NCBI GenBank assembly: GCA_000469685.2
Contig: LS997567.1
Span: forward strand, 38,281,005-38,345,004
Direction: 5' to 3'
DNA length: 64,000 nt
From: Haemonchus contortus
Taxonomy: Eukaryota; Nematoda; Chromadorea; Rhabditida; Trichostrongylidae
Part shown: positions 26,039-37,966 of the stretch, one piece after another
How positions within the stretch are numbered: position 1 is the first letter of the stretch
Layout: every line of letters begins with the position of its first letter
The notes under the pieces: model-generated
Databases searched by the model: none
The model's input: the letters and a program-made list of their open reading frames with translations, nothing else
Told to the model about the DNA's origin: nothing
Position numbers and translations under genes: made by a program

Positions 26039-29000
26039 ATGTTCATAACTCGTCGAGCCAACTTTTGTTCCATACCACCCATATGCCGTTTCTGGTTAGT
26101 TGTTCAGTATATCACCATTTTTATTACATTTTGCATGTTATGCACTATGTTGATTTCTCGACTGTCACTCTGTCATTTCAGCGGCCATGCCATCGTCACA
26201 CGAGATCAGTTCTTTTGTATTGAATGCCTTCGTATGGTAATCGACTTTGCGGATGTAATCTTGAGCGATGCCCTCACTCGGAATGGAGGACAACGGCTTT
26301 GCAGAAAATGTTGCGTATGTTTTCTATTACTTGTATCTAAAGAACGGGAAGAAAAAAGGAAGATGGAGGCGAGTGATCACTTAGCATAGATCTCTATACT
26401 CCAAGACGTTAGTATTTGCCTGGTCGAAGTGTTTTCACTTTTAGGCCGTTCTGAAAGCAGCTCTCGTCCCAAAACTCATTAGAGGCTGCATTCAAGTATT
26501 GCTTAGAGACTTTGAATTAATGGAAAACGGTAAGTCAGTGAGTCATTGGTTATTTTAGATGCTTTTGAAGGGATAGCCGTTTTCGCAAGCTTCAAGAATT
26601 ACAAAGTGCAGTAAGACTAAGGTAAATAAGTTGTATAATCACATCGCATAGAGTCTGTGATCAATCAGTTACCTAACAATGTCGAAACTCTCTTTAAGCT
26701 CTTGGCATGGCCGCTCGTGCAATAGGGAAAAATGATCAATCATCAGTACTTTTCGTCAAACTATTTCTGAGCCCTTGCGAAAGCAGACGGAGTCACCAAG
26801 TCGGGGTAGAACTCAAAACAGGGGAGTAGTTCACTCTCAGAGCCTGCGATCGCGATGGGTATAGAAACATCCATAGCCCACAGCTGGCTACAGTAAACTG
26901 CCTGCGTGCAATGTGTTCTTTCCGTTGCGAATGGCGCAATCCCGAGTATGGGTACATTGGCTTGTCTGGGAATGCAGGAGGACGGAACATTCACGCAATC
27001 TGAATGGGCGCGGCAAACTGCGCGGCGGATTCGTGTTGATTTAAACGACTAGCGCCTATCGTTGGGGCACAAATTTGAAGTAGGGTAGATAAGTAGCATC
27101 TGCTGGCCCAACTTATCCTATCTACTTAAAACCTGTGCTCCATTGATTGGCTCCAGTAAATCACCACGAACTTCGCCGCGCGGTTTGCCGCGTGCGTCGA
27201 TCCAGAATTGAGTAAATGTACCCATACCCAGGGTTGCATGCGGCGAACTGTGTGGCAGGATGCGCGGCGGTTTGGACGATTCCGCCGTTTCTCGATTGGG
27301 CGATGGTTTGAAGAGAGTCAGATTGCGCGGTTCGTGAGTTCAATGTAAAAGGAAATTTGTTGCAGTGACCTGCCTCGTTTCTGCTTCCACTACAAGCCTA
27401 GCTCTTCCGCCTAATTATTACTCTTTCACCACTATAATAGTAAATTATTTAGTTTCACGAGCATGCAGCGTTGCGACATTTGTGTGGTTCAGGAGGAGAT
27501 TGGGTTATTCTATCAGAACTTCAGGTTTTGTAATGAAGTTAAAAAAAATAAAAATAAAAATCGCGCCTAGATGTAGCGACGAATTAGGCTCAGCACCTAT
27601 CCGGTTTTATTCCTTAACGATTACGTTCCTGGAAGCCTTACCATTAGGCTCAATATGATAAGATTTGGATGCATATTGAGTACTTATTTTTTCCTGCTTA
27701 TTTGTTATGGACGGATGGTTTTGCCAAATGTGCCGAATGGCAAATTGCTTGATTTCTAGCATATATTAGCAAATTATGTTGATGTTAGGGATTTCGCGTT
27801 GTTAGTATGATCAATATGGGGCGGATGAATACCTCCAGTACAAATGCAATCTTGAATTAGGTACGTTTCTGACGGATATAAATGGTCCATTCCGTTTCGT
27901 CCAGTGTGCCTATGCTCGGAGCCATCTGGCGCGTCCTCAGGTTGTGGATTGAGGAACGGTCGTCCATCGTGGCGGTTGGCTGCGAATATAATGAATAAGC
28001 AGTCGCGAACAATCGAGAGAACGAAGCAGCTATAGGACAAGAGGCCTGCCAAAACGAATAGACTGCGGCAAAAGAAAACCGGCAAAAATTTTGAGAATGG
28101 TATGATTTGGACCCGAGATGGGCGTGCGAGGTTGCTCCGACTCTGCACAACAAGCCCACACCTCGGCGTAAGGCAAGGGCGGAATAAGGACCACGGTCGC
28201 ATCAGAGTGCACATCGCTTCCCACAACGTCAGGACATTATCGACGGACTCTCTCTTAGACATACTCCTACAACAGAGAAGATCAAAGCCGACATCGTGGG
28301 TGTTTGCGAAACTAGGAGAGCACGCGCAGTTCCAGCGAAGTGGACAAGCGGGGAAGAAATTCTGCTGGGAGGAGGAGCTGACAGTGTCTCCAGAACAGGT
28401 GGAGTCGGTTTCACCATAAAAGCAAATATGGCCCGCATGTTATTTCTTGCGATATCCAGTCCCCACGAGTTGCGGTTCTGAAGATCAAGCTGCAAAAGTT
28501 GGGGAACAGAACGCTCAAAATTGTGCAAGTATACGCGCCCACTGCTTCAGCAGAGGACGACGAAATTGGGCGCTTCTACGAGGAAATAGAGAGGGTTTGG
28601 AGCTCAGATCGACGCACACTATTGTTCAAGGCGATATCAACGCAGTGGTCGGCTCCTGATTAGACGGTACGGAACACCTTCTAGGAAGGTACGGTGTGGG
28701 AGAAAGGAATGACAGAGGAAACCGTCTAATAGAGTTTGCAGAACAACACCAATTTTCGACAGTGACCACCTTTTTCGAGAAGAAAGCCAAGCGTCTTCGG
28801 ACATGGAGGAGCCCGGACACGAAAACTTTAAGACAGATTGATTATGTGCTTACCGATACACCAAGGTTGTTCGCTGACGTCTCCGTTATTGGAGAATCAC
28901 CGACTTTTCTCGGTGATCCTCTGTGATGTCAGAAAAGAAATTTCTATATTCGCAAAAAACACTCATACGACGTACTTTCAACGCCGATATGTATGCAACG

Positions 29001-32000
29001 ATGATTGCGTCGTCAGACCTGCAGATGAGTGCTGGCATGCCGACTACAAAGATCTAGTGGGAAAAATAACGCAGGCCGCGAAGGCATCGAGCACAGCAAC
29101 AGAACCAGCAAGGCGATGGCGTATATCGTCAGAAGCAGTGCAAACGATGAAGAGAGTGCGCTTGAAAGCCGAAGGATAAGCGCAAACCGCGGATTACGAG
29201 GAACTCTGTGAGGCAATAAGGAAAAAGATCAAACACGACTATGATGGCTACAGGCTTAAGAAGCTTCGCGAAGCAGCTGAGAGAAGGGTCAGTTTGAAAG
29301 CCGTAGAAAGGGATATCTACATTAAGCATCACATACCGTCTGCTCTCGAGGATAATGCAGGTGTCAGGACGACTAACCGCCTGCGGATGAACTTAATATG
29401 TACCAAGTTTTTTAACGACTCGTACTCCTCAAAGGTGGTCGTCGCCAGGGCCGATCAAATCACTGCATATGAACCGATCCCAGATATTATGTGGGAAGAA
29501 GTGGAGTATGCAGTAAAACAGATTAAGGCGGGGAAGACCCCAGGTTGTGACAACATACATCCCGAACACCTGAAAGCAGGTGGATTACCTCTCTTTAAAG
29601 CGCTGACAGAGCGCCTACGCAGATACTGCGGCGAGAAGAGGATTTTGGCGGTGTGGAAGAGATTAAGGGCGATCCTGCTACTGAAAAAGGCGATCCCGAA
29701 AGTTTTGACAATTATAGACCTATCACTTTGCTGTCTCAAGTCTATAAGACCTTCACCAGGATAATCCTTAATCGCATAGTTGGAGATGTGAACATGGCCA
29801 TGAGCCGAGAGCAAGTGGGATTTCGAAGCGGGTATTCCACAGCTGACCGTTTGCACGTGGAACGTCAGCTTACCAAAAAATGTGGAGAGTATCGGATTCC
29901 CTTATGCATCGCGTTTGTCGACTACAGGAAAGCATTCGACTCTGTCGAAACAAACGCGTTCTAAATGCGATGAGTAGATACGGTGTCAATTCGTGCTTAT
30001 CGACCTTCTCGAAGAGCTGAACAAAGGCTGTACCACTGAAACCGAGCTCCTCAACGACCCACGTCAAATAAAAATATGCACGGGCGTTCGACAAGGCGTA
30101 CGATTTCTCCGAAATTGTTTGCATTGACTTTGGAAGCCCTGTTCAATGATCTTGACTGGACCGGAGGTATAGAGATCGACGGAGAACACCTGACCTATCT
30201 GCTCTTTGCGTCATTTCTGCACATGATTGAATTTGTCAAAAGCGAAGTGGATGCACAACCAGTTCAGTCCTACAGAGTACAAATAAGTGGCGAAACCATC
30301 GAAGAAGTGAAAAGCTTTAAGTACCTCGAGCTCAGTTTCACAGAAGGCAGCAGCGGAGAGTACAGCAGGCGCAGGAAGGCAGCTTGGCCTAGCTTCAACA
30401 AAATTTCAACGCTACTACTAGACGAAAACCTTCCGATGGAACTAAAGCGTTCCTTTCCCACTCGACTGTGATACCCGTGCTGTTGTACGGCGCGGAATGC
30501 TGGGCGTCCACGAAGGCAGACGAAGAAAAATTTGCTGTGATGCAAAGATTAATAGAACGTAGAATTTGCAAAGTAATCACACATTTCACAGCACATTTCC
30601 TGGACAACATCAACAAGGTCACATCGTCTTCGCGACTCTGAGTTTGTAATATGTTCACGAAGTGACCTTGTTGATGTGTTCCAGGAAATGTATAAACGTA
30701 AACGAGAATGGGCCGGTCATGTGGCACGTTGAAGGATAACCGCCGGACCTTCCGGCTAAAGAATTGGATCTCATTGGATCACAAGCGAGCGCCGAGAAGG
30801 CCTAAATTGAGGTGGGCCGATCCTGTGATCAATGTGCTCGGCCAACAGTGGAGACGACGTGCGCAAGACCGGATCGGATGGCTCAAAGTCGACTTGCGTG
30901 TATGGCGAAGTTCGCGAGGACGAGTCGGATACAGGTGATACAGGTGATTCCGTTTCGTATGACAAGCGAAATACCGATCACAAATGAAGCAGTTGGTAAA
31001 CAGGACGTAGAGCTAGAAATTTGTACTGAAATCACCTCCCCCCCCCCTACCCCGAATGGTTTGTTCTACACACCTTCCCGAAGCTGAAACGGGATCGAGG
31101 AGATGATCTTGGGTTGTCTTCGAATTCCTTCCCAAACCCCGACGACGTCACAGACAAAACAATAAGTTTCGTAAAGCCATTGCGATATAATGGTCAAAAC
31201 TCTACAATGCACTTAACTGATGAATAATCGTATGCCAGTATTGAGTGGATGTGATAATGGACGTAAATTTGCAGGGACCGAAAGAATCCCTTCATCCAAA
31301 ACTTCGACCTATATTGTACCTTAGTAGCAATCACAGTTGAAAGGCAAACAAGCTTTCCATTCGGAATAGACTGGCTGATTTCAAAGTCCGCGATTTGGCC
31401 CGCGAGCGAGCGACCGGGGGACTACTCGTCCGACGGTATCGACCAATTCAGTTGTAAACAAGGGGCAAGCGCCGCCCCGATCGCTCGCGCGCTCACGGGC
31501 CAAATCACGGACTATAGAAGCAGCCCCTGCGTTAATGACCGTTTTCAATACAAAATCCCTACGAATTTACGTCCATTGTCATATCCATTTAACATTGGCG
31601 TTTAATTCATCTACAGTGAAGTACAATGCAGAGCTTTGACCATTATCGCGATGGCTTTATGAAACTTATCGTTTTGTTTGTAACGACGTCGGAGTTTCGG
31701 GCGGAAATACAAAAACAACCGAAGATCATCTCCTTGATCCCGCTTCAGGTTAGTGAAGGTGTGTAGAAAAAATTATTTGAGAGAGCGAGTTCACTACAAA
31801 TTTCTAGCTCTCCGTCCTCTTTGACAACTGCTTCATCTATGACCGGTAATTCACTTGTCATACGGAACGAAGTGGACCAGTTTTATCCATCAGAAAGGTA
31901 CCTAATTCAAGACTGAACTTGTACTGGAGGCAATTATCCAATTCACATAAGTCACACCGACAAGGCGAAAAACTTCTTTTCTCAAGTGAACTATGTTTAG

Positions 32001-33260
32001 GTCTCCAATAAATTTAATCCATTCAGAAGGATGTATAGATATCGGTTATTTCAAGCCGGTTTCAGTCTGATGAGAGTTTAACTGCTGTCATAAGTAGTGG
32101 CATCAGGCGTGGTGGTATTAGGAGTTGTTCATAGCTGTTCTTTATATCAGCTGGAAACCTCTGTCTGAAGCCACATCCAATAGTAGTTAGAAGATGTCGA
32201 GAAGGTGGCTCCTTTTTCAAGCTCCATGATCCATTTCTGCTGAAACTCTCGAAGCAAACGGAAACGTTGAACCCAGTAAATCCTTCAAAAACTTTTCTCA
32301 CCTATATTCTCTGCAATTTCTTTCTTTAAGAAGGCCGTGACATGTCGACCTATCTGGTATTGATGAGTTCTATTGAGAGTGTTATGGAGCTTGTGGTGGA
32401 AAGTGTAAGTTTAGTCAGTTCGTCTTCTATACTTCTTGTGAACCAGCGGTGTCCATGTTTAGAAAGACATTACCGAAGAAGTCGAAAAAATGCTTGGAAG
32501 TTGTCGAAACTTGGCTATGGTTTTACCAGAATGCGACCGAGAGACCGAGGAAAATGGAGCGAAGGATGGAGCAGAAGGCGTCAAAGAAACTCAAGAAAAT
32601 GTTTTTGCTAAGGAAGAACAAGGCGAAAAAGAAATTAGAGATAAATTTTCCGCTGAGCATAGAGAAGAAGGTGAAAAAATTGCCACGCACGGAGATTTCG
32701 CTAAAGATGGAGAAGCAGATGAGATTTCAACCAAAGATGGAGAGGACGGAGAAAAAGAGATAGTAGGGATTTTTGCCTTTGAGGATGGCGAAGAAGATGA
32801 CGATGTTGTCGCGAAGGATGGAGAAGGAGATGGAGAAGAGACCGGAAAAAGGCTCGCATGGAATGCTTCCACTTTGAAGTTTGGAGGAGGCAAAAAAGCC
32901 ACAGCAGGGAATCTTCGCGCTGTGAATGGATTATGGATTATCACAGAAAATGTTTTCGCTAAGTATGGAGAAGAAGGCGAAAAAGTGGCCGCCGATAATG
33001 TCCCTAAGGATGGGGAAGGAAGCGGAAAAGGGATGGGTGATTATATTCCCGTTAAGTATGAAAATGAAGCTGAGGGAGCTACCGCAGAGCATATTTTCGA
33101 GCAGGATGAAGGAGACGATGAAAATATGATGGGAGATTATGTTCCCGGTAAGGATATATTTAGAGAATATTGGAAAGCTACCAGAAATAATGTTTCTTTT
33201 AAGAACAATTGCGAGATGAATCCGAATGCTAAGGAGAACGACGGGATATGGAATGAGTGA
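26039..33260 (+). CDS. Secreted saposin-like protein with acidic repeat tail, copy A
   Basis: I do not recognise this gene by name. Model: exon 1 26039-26314 (92 codons), exon 2 26445-26529 (85 nt), exon 3 32331-32404 (74 nt), exon 4 32463-33260. Residues about 17-42 are hydrophobic after an RR-containing start (signal segment). Next comes a Cys-rich helical domain, FFCIEC...LCRKC, continued in exon 2 by LVPKLIRGC, resembling saposin B (a CxxC zinc ribbon is the alternative). Exon 2 ends AACG and exon 3 starts AAGGCC, giving an in-frame join, and exons 3-4 join in phase 0. Exon 4 is rich in Glu, Asp, Lys and Gly (AKDGE repeats) and ends with KGMGDYI, ENMMGDYV and NNCEMNPNAKEND. Likely secreted; function unknown. 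Intron 2 (5.8 kb) holds a MITE, an RTE and a palindrome. This is the shortest tail of the three copies. Confidence 0.6.
26995..27215. repeat. MITE family F1, copy 2
   Basis: Arms 27007-27100 and 27114-27205 are reverse complements (GCGCGGCAAACTGCGCGGC against GCCGCGCGGTTTGCCGCG). The centre is GGGGCACAAATTTGAAGTAG. It lies in intron 2 of gene copy A. Confidence 0.85.
27889..30958 (+). mobile_element. RTE-like retrotransposon (lineage 1) with 12-bp target duplication
   Basis: The body is 27901-30946, flanked by identical ATTCCGTTTCGT copies at 27889-27900 and 30947-30958. The 3' end is a short tandem repeat, (G)ATACAGGTG, as in RTE elements. Its left flank continues across the element into the right flank when compared with the uninterrupted inverted arm at 31850-31890, which confirms both boundaries. 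It sits in intron 2 of gene copy A, in the same orientation as the gene. Confidence 0.88.
28200..30940 (+). pseudogene. RTE polyprotein remains (endonuclease + reverse transcriptase)
   Basis: Frames in order: endonuclease start ASHNVRTLSTDSL (28214) and VGVCETRR (about 28295); a later endonuclease block with DTKTLRQIDYVLTDTPRLFA; linker; reverse transcriptase with AGKTPGCDNIHPEHLKAGGL (29529), NRIVGDVN...REQVGFRSGYS (29800) and IAFVDYRKAFDSVET (29910). The C-terminal motif WAGHV (frame-shifted) is near 30710. The catalytic FADD box is missing: LTYLLFA (about 30190) jumps to downstream sequence. Many frameshifts and stops mean it is dead. Confidence 0.85.
31371..31528. repeat. MITE family F2 copy in the palindrome loop
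   Basis: Arms GGCTGATTTCAAAGTCCGCG and its partner ending GGACTATAGAAGCAGCC extend through GATTTGGCCCGCGAGC-type sequence. The core contains TCGACCAATTCAGTTGTAAA, the reverse complement of the core at 24950 and 45632. Confidence 0.85.
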
Positions 33261-33831
33261 GCTGCTGTACCTGGAGATTGCTATGGCCGTGTTGTTGCTG
33301 TTATGGGTAGCCTTCTGTTTTGCTGTACTGAGTAGATACTGTATTATGTTGTTCTGTTCTGTATTTTATGTTCTGTATTATGTTTTTTTTTGTGTTTCTT
33401 GATAAACTTGTGGAAGAGTGTCGGTTTTAATAGACAGCACTTTCGTTTTGAAACACCATTGGTCCGCATTTTAACAGACACAGTCGTACTCATGCGTGTA
33501 CCCTTGGTTCTTTAGGTGAGATGAAGTGTCCAACTATGAAGGGTGTGGTAAGTTCTCTCTGAATGTCGCGTCTCGCCACATCCGTTCGCGAGCTATGATC
33601 GGGAGGGTTTGAATTCCTATTGGAGGATATGTTACGGTAACTGAATCACTGCCGCTTACCGTGGGAATTCAGGGAGTACCGCCACCCAACTGACCTGAAC
33701 AATTGAAGCTAGAATTGTCTGGGTTCCCATAAATTTAGAGCGGTGAAGCACTTGGGAATGTTCTCCCTTTCGTTGCCATTTGAAAAGGTCATTTCTCAAG
33801 AAATACAATTTTCTGGCGGTAGGTGATTGTA

Positions 33832-34711
33832 TTAGGTTGGCAAATAAGTCCTGCGACAAAACGGAGACCTTTCTTAAAACATTTCCAAATTCTTTTATAT
33901 CAATCAGTTTTCGGAAAAATATTTAGAGAAAAAGTCAACAACCTTCTTTCATCCTTTGAGCCAATCACTGATGCCATCTCGTCAGGAATGAGGGAGCTGT
34001 GACTCAAAGAAGTAGTTGAATGCCTCTTTTGGATCACATTAAGTTACGAATTTCTTTTCCACAACGGTATGCTCAAAAAGGCGGAGCACATGGTAGTTAA
34101 AAGGGACAACACTCCGAGAGCACGACTGATGCGTGACCTGGAACCAAGCGGGATCGGTGAACTTTTGACGTGGGTCTGAAGCGAATTTTCTACGTGCGTT
34201 ATCCCTCTGTAGGGACCTGAATTACGGTTTGATCGCCCTTCTCTAACCCCGTTGGCCAAATAAAAGGGATCATAGGGGCAAGCGATAGCTGGGTCCATCT
34301 AGTCTGCGTTTAGCAACTCATAGTGGATGAATTCCTTCAACCTCCATTGAACTAAGGGACGATGCTTGCGTTATTCCGAAGACTAGTATCTCCTGTAGTG
34401 TAGCGATCCAGCCGATTGTTGACCGTCGATCGGTGAGCAGTGCTAGCATGGAATAGATTGCTGATATTTCGAACCGCTACACCCGCGTTTTTTCCTTGGC
34501 GTGCTTAGTAGAAGGTGATGGTACGAATCGGGTGTTGTCCACTCATTGACCGTAATGCTGCGAAAGCACATACTCGTGCCCTTATTTACTCATGTGTTGA
34601 TTACCCGGGGAACATCCTACATGTTTGTCACCCTTGCTACCGTGTTCACACTGTTGATACAAATTTTCGACGCTTCAAATTTTTTATCGCAGGATTTATT
34701 TGCCAACCTAA
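33832..34711. mobile_element. mariner-like element 3 with a verifiable empty site
   Basis: The ends are inverted repeats beginning TTAGGTTGGCAAATAAGTCC, flanked by TA (33830-33831 and 34712-34713). The homologous position in the next unit (56090-56100) reads GATTGTATATTGGCC with no insertion and a single TA, exactly the pre-insertion sequence. The 880-bp interior has no transposase I recognise, so it is probably non-autonomous. Its TIR differs from mariner 1 and 2. Confidence 0.88.
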
Positions 34712-34737
34712 TATATTGGCTAACCATCGCAAATCAT

Positions 34738-35090
34738 TGTAGCAAAATATCAGAGATAATGCTTCCTTTAAGGACAATGGCACGATGAATCCCAACGCTA
34801 AGAAGAATGATGGGGTAGATAATGAATGTGGTCCTGGAGTTTGCTGTGGACGATGTTGTTGTTATGGGTATTCTGTTTTGCTGTACTGGAGAAATGCAGT
34901 GTTTTTGTGTTTTTTTGTTTTCTATCTTTTGTGTTTTTTTTTTGTGAATTCCCCTAGAAATTGCCGTAATTTTGCACTTTGTTGTTTTGTGTTTTTGATG
35001 AACTTGAAGAAGAGTGCCGATTCTGATTTATAACATTTGTTTTGAAGCACTACTTCTCTGCATTTAAATGCAGTGCGTCTCCAAATGATA
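34738..35090 (+). pseudogene. Relic of a fourth acidic-tail gene copy (3' end only)
   Basis: Starts abruptly after GCAAATCATTG with IRDNASFKDNGTMNPNAKKN, a diverged version of the conserved C-terminus (NNxSFKNNCEMNPNAKEND). It continues with sequence matching the 3' flank of the intact copies (CTGTTTTGCTGTACTG and AACTTGAAGAAGAGTG). All upstream exons are gone, so this marks a duplication or deletion breakpoint. Confidence 0.8.
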
Positions 35091-35269
35091 CAGCCACCTC
35101 TGATTTTCCCAAAATCTCACAGTATGCAATGTTTCTGACAAAAGGCCTAAGTAAAAAATGAGTCAATCTGAATTTCAATTCATACATAATCACCAAATTG
35201 CAGCTCGAGAACACGAACGTTTTTTTGGTCAATTTCTCAGTAAAGTGTGCCACTCCAACCAACGTCTCA

Positions 35270-36560
35270 AAATGATACAGCCACTAGCGAAATTTATTTA
35301 TTTAACAACAAACATACAACAAGGAGAGAATGTTGCGAAGTCAATAATCAGTTGGTTCACCATTCTTCGAAGCACTTTGGAAGCACGGTGGTCTAGGCTC
35401 AAATAAAAATTATCAATCAGCTCCTGGTCAACTTGGTGCCATGCTTCGATGATCTTTTTTTTTCAACTCCTTAACGCCTCAGAACTGTTTGCTTTGGACG
35501 TAAGTCTTCCGACCCATGAAGCCCCATACATTTTCCATTGAATTAAAATCGAGGATGTTCACCGGCCAGGGCAGAGGTGCAATCCGACGCCGAATTAACA
35601 GAGTTTGAGTGCTCCTGCTGACGTAAATTAGGGTGTTATCTTGCATAAAAACATGATTTTGGTGCCGATTCTGACACCAGAGGGAGAAGTGTACAAAGTA
35701 TAACAGTTCAAGAAAAGCCCGAGTTTATCCTCTTTGGTACAAAATTTGGTAAAAGGATAGGCCTAATCGATGAAATCACGGTCCAAAGCATAACTTCTGC
35801 TTCCTTGAATTTCAGTCTAGAAAACTGAGGTTTTTTCCTACCTCAGGTCGTGCTAGTAAAATCGGTTCCCGTCTGGACCATCACAAGTGAACTTTTTCCC
35901 AACAGGATAAACGAACTGAAGATCAAGAACCATCAAGAGAAGGAAGGTCAAATGCCAGTACATGAGGAACACTTTATTCCACTCGGTTCGGCCGCTCCTT
36001 CTGGCGAAAGCGATCCGATTTTTTCGATGTCTTTTTGTCATAAAAGGCGCCTTATGCATTTTTCGCTTCACGATGGACTTAAACTTTCTGATCTCCTTCC
36101 AAACAGTGGTTTTTTAAGACAGAGACGATATTTCCATACAAGACTTGGTGGAGTTCAACGCTTACCTCAAAATACGGCGCTTGTCTCTGTCCAACAGCAG
36201 TGAAGGACGTTCAGCACTTCTTCTGGTTCCATAGGCTTTAGGACTCTTGATGAAATTATTGACAGCTGCTGAAATAAGTCCTGGTTAGATATGGTCGCAA
36301 TATTCCAAGTGTACACCTACTCAGGTACGTAACTCACAATTACCAGTACACTTTAATAAAAATAGAATAAACCCATCTGATCTCGGATCTGACTCACAGA
36401 CAAAGATGTATTCGCTACAAAACGGGCTATTCTCCTGCTGTCCTGAGCAGTCAAAATACGTGGACCAGGAATAGGTTGTGAGCGATATCTGCGAGGGTCT
36501 CGAATGAATCTAGCAATGCACGAAAAAGAGCGGCCCAGTTGCCGTTACAAAGGCATGTGC
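35270..36560 (-). pseudogene. Tc1-like transposase remains
   Basis: On the minus strand, from high to low coordinate: RFIRDPRRYRSQPIPGPR and RIARFVANTSLSVSQIR (about 36540-36410), a second helix-turn-helix-like block VNNFIKSPKAYGTRRSAERP (about 36260), KRKMHKAPFMTKRHRKNRIA then KKFTCDGPDGNRFY (35853-36060), and WPVNILDFNSMENVWGFMGR (about 35520). These match Tc1 patterns (DEKKFxLDGPDG, SPDLNPIENVWG). Two DNA-binding blocks suggest two overlapping elements. Multiple frameshifts; dead. Confidence 0.8.
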
Positions 36561-37179
36561 ACACTCAAAATTTTTCAACAATGGTAACTAAAGAACCTGT
36601 CATAACGAAACCACTCTCAAACGACTGCTCGTAGTCAATAACCCTCACAGGAATTTAGAATACCTTATTGATTTCTGATCTCATTGTCAGTTTTATTTTT
36701 GTTTTTCGCCACGTGTGCACATACTTTTGGAACAAAGAAGAAATTTTTTTAATAAAAAGTCGTGTTAGCAGCTACTACGTTTTCTTAGAGAAAGTGATCG
36801 TAGGTTATAGCACACAAGGAATTGAATGGTGAAGATCGCAAGTAACAGAAAGCAATGGTAGTTCCAAAAAAACAAAATGCTGGGTGTGCTGTACTTTATC
36901 GACTTCAGTTTCAGGTAGGCCCTTTCAGCAAGTTCAGCCCTTTCGTTACATGTTTTGAGCAGCTACTTCGCCCAGCTTTCTATGCCAGAAAAATAGTAAA
37001 GAGGGTGGCAAAGATCTAATATGTGCTGGGCATGCGTATCTTTGCGAAGCTCCACCTACAATGGGCGGAGCGCTCTCAAGTATAATAGAAAATCCATTCA
37101 TTTAATTCATTCAAGTAGAAAGTGTTTTGCAAAACTGTATATAAAACTGTTAGAATACATTTTAGAACGCGGAAAAGAG

Positions 37180-37300
37180 GTGGTTGGAGGCGGCAGAAGA
37201 TCTGTGGTCAAATCTCTAAAATATTTGGGTTTTGCGCTGAGATGGGAGGGGCTAAGATCAAAAATCCATAAATCTGCTCAAGAGTAAGAGCGGGGTAGCG
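37180..37300 (-). repeat. Stray unit of the right-end minisatellite
   Basis: The reverse complement contains GGATTTTTGATCTTAGCCCCTCCC, which resembles AAATTTTTGATCTAAGCCCTGCCC at 63608 and its neighbours. A dispersed, inverted, degenerate unit about 26 kb from the array. Confidence 0.5.
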
Positions 37301-37335
37301 AGTTGGAAAATGATGTGTCTGTTTGTATGTATGTA

Positions 37336-37861
37336 CAGTAGCGCTCAAAAGTCTTCGGTGAGATGGTTCTCCAGCCGTACTTTTCAGTCGTAACTCCTTT
37401 CCTACTGGATCTAATATGCGAAATTTCTATATTTGGAGCGAGAATGTATTGTGAATATTTATCACTACTAACGTGCAATCTGACCATGTTCCAGATATTC
37501 CAAAGAGCATGAACTCAAAATCGACCGAAAATACAGATGATGGTCCCTCTGAAATCTCTTTCCTTTTTTGTCATGTCTAAAGTGTACGAGCGGCAACGCC
37601 GAACACAATAGATGAGAAAAACGCACATAAGGTGCGAATAAGTGCAGACGTCAACAACTTTACTTTTAGCAAAATCTGCTATCGCAACAAACACCTTGCT
37701 CTATCTGTGGATATTGCAGCTTTGCAGTCAAATAGTGATGGGTAGGATGAAATATGCTCCAGTTAAATATATCCAAATTTTGTGCGATTTGGTCTGCTAA
37801 CAAAAAAGTTATGAAAGAAAAAACGTCAATGCATTTCACCGAAGACTTTGGAGCGCTACTG
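37336..37861. mobile_element. CAGT-ended non-autonomous Tc1-type element
   Basis: Left end CAGTAGCGCTCAAAAGTCTT and right end (reverse complement) CAGTAGCGCTCCAAAGTCTT, both continuing CGGTGARATG, flanked by TA (37334-37335 and 37862-37863). It is 526 bp without recognisable transposase. CAGT termini are typical of the Tc1 group. Confidence 0.88.
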
Positions 37862-37966
37862 TATGTTTGTGCGTCGCGAAATCCGGTTTTAGGAGAAATG
37901 CCTGTAGAGATTGGACCAAGTACGGGATGGGTGGGTGATTAGGACAAGATCATTAAACAGCAAATA

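Larger units (their letters stand above)
27795..31975. repeat. Large palindrome in intron 2 of copy A, interrupted by the RTE
   Basis: The left arm is 27795-27900 plus 30947-31325 and the right arm is about 31555-31975, reverse complements of each other. Examples: CCGATCACAAATGAAGCAG (30973) faces CTGCTTCATCTATGACCGG (31828), and TGTACTGGAGG (31921) faces CCTCCAGTACA (27832). An F2 MITE lies in the loop. In copy B the palindrome is shorter (50330-53850), and in copy C only the right arm remains (59655-60020). Confidence 0.75.
21430..33830 (+). repeat. Segmental duplication unit A
   Basis: Unit A begins with a segment (GATACGGTAGCCG, ACCACTACCACGAGGC, AATACCGTCACCCA) that recurs at 33600, 40970, 55905 and 62165. 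It then contains the block with TTGGCAAAAGCC (22490; compare 43645 and 56295), the CACTGTCATAATATCAGTGG block (25207; compare 47193 and 57415), one copy of the acidic-tail gene, and the same downstream segment. It has been enlarged by mariner 2, MITEs and an RTE. Confidence 0.75.

Noticed and set aside
26660..26740. Possible fifth exon after the saposin exons (also 49080-49140 and 58825-58880)
   Set aside because: Conserved at DNA level, but copy A is 4 nt shorter than B across it, so the frame is not kept.
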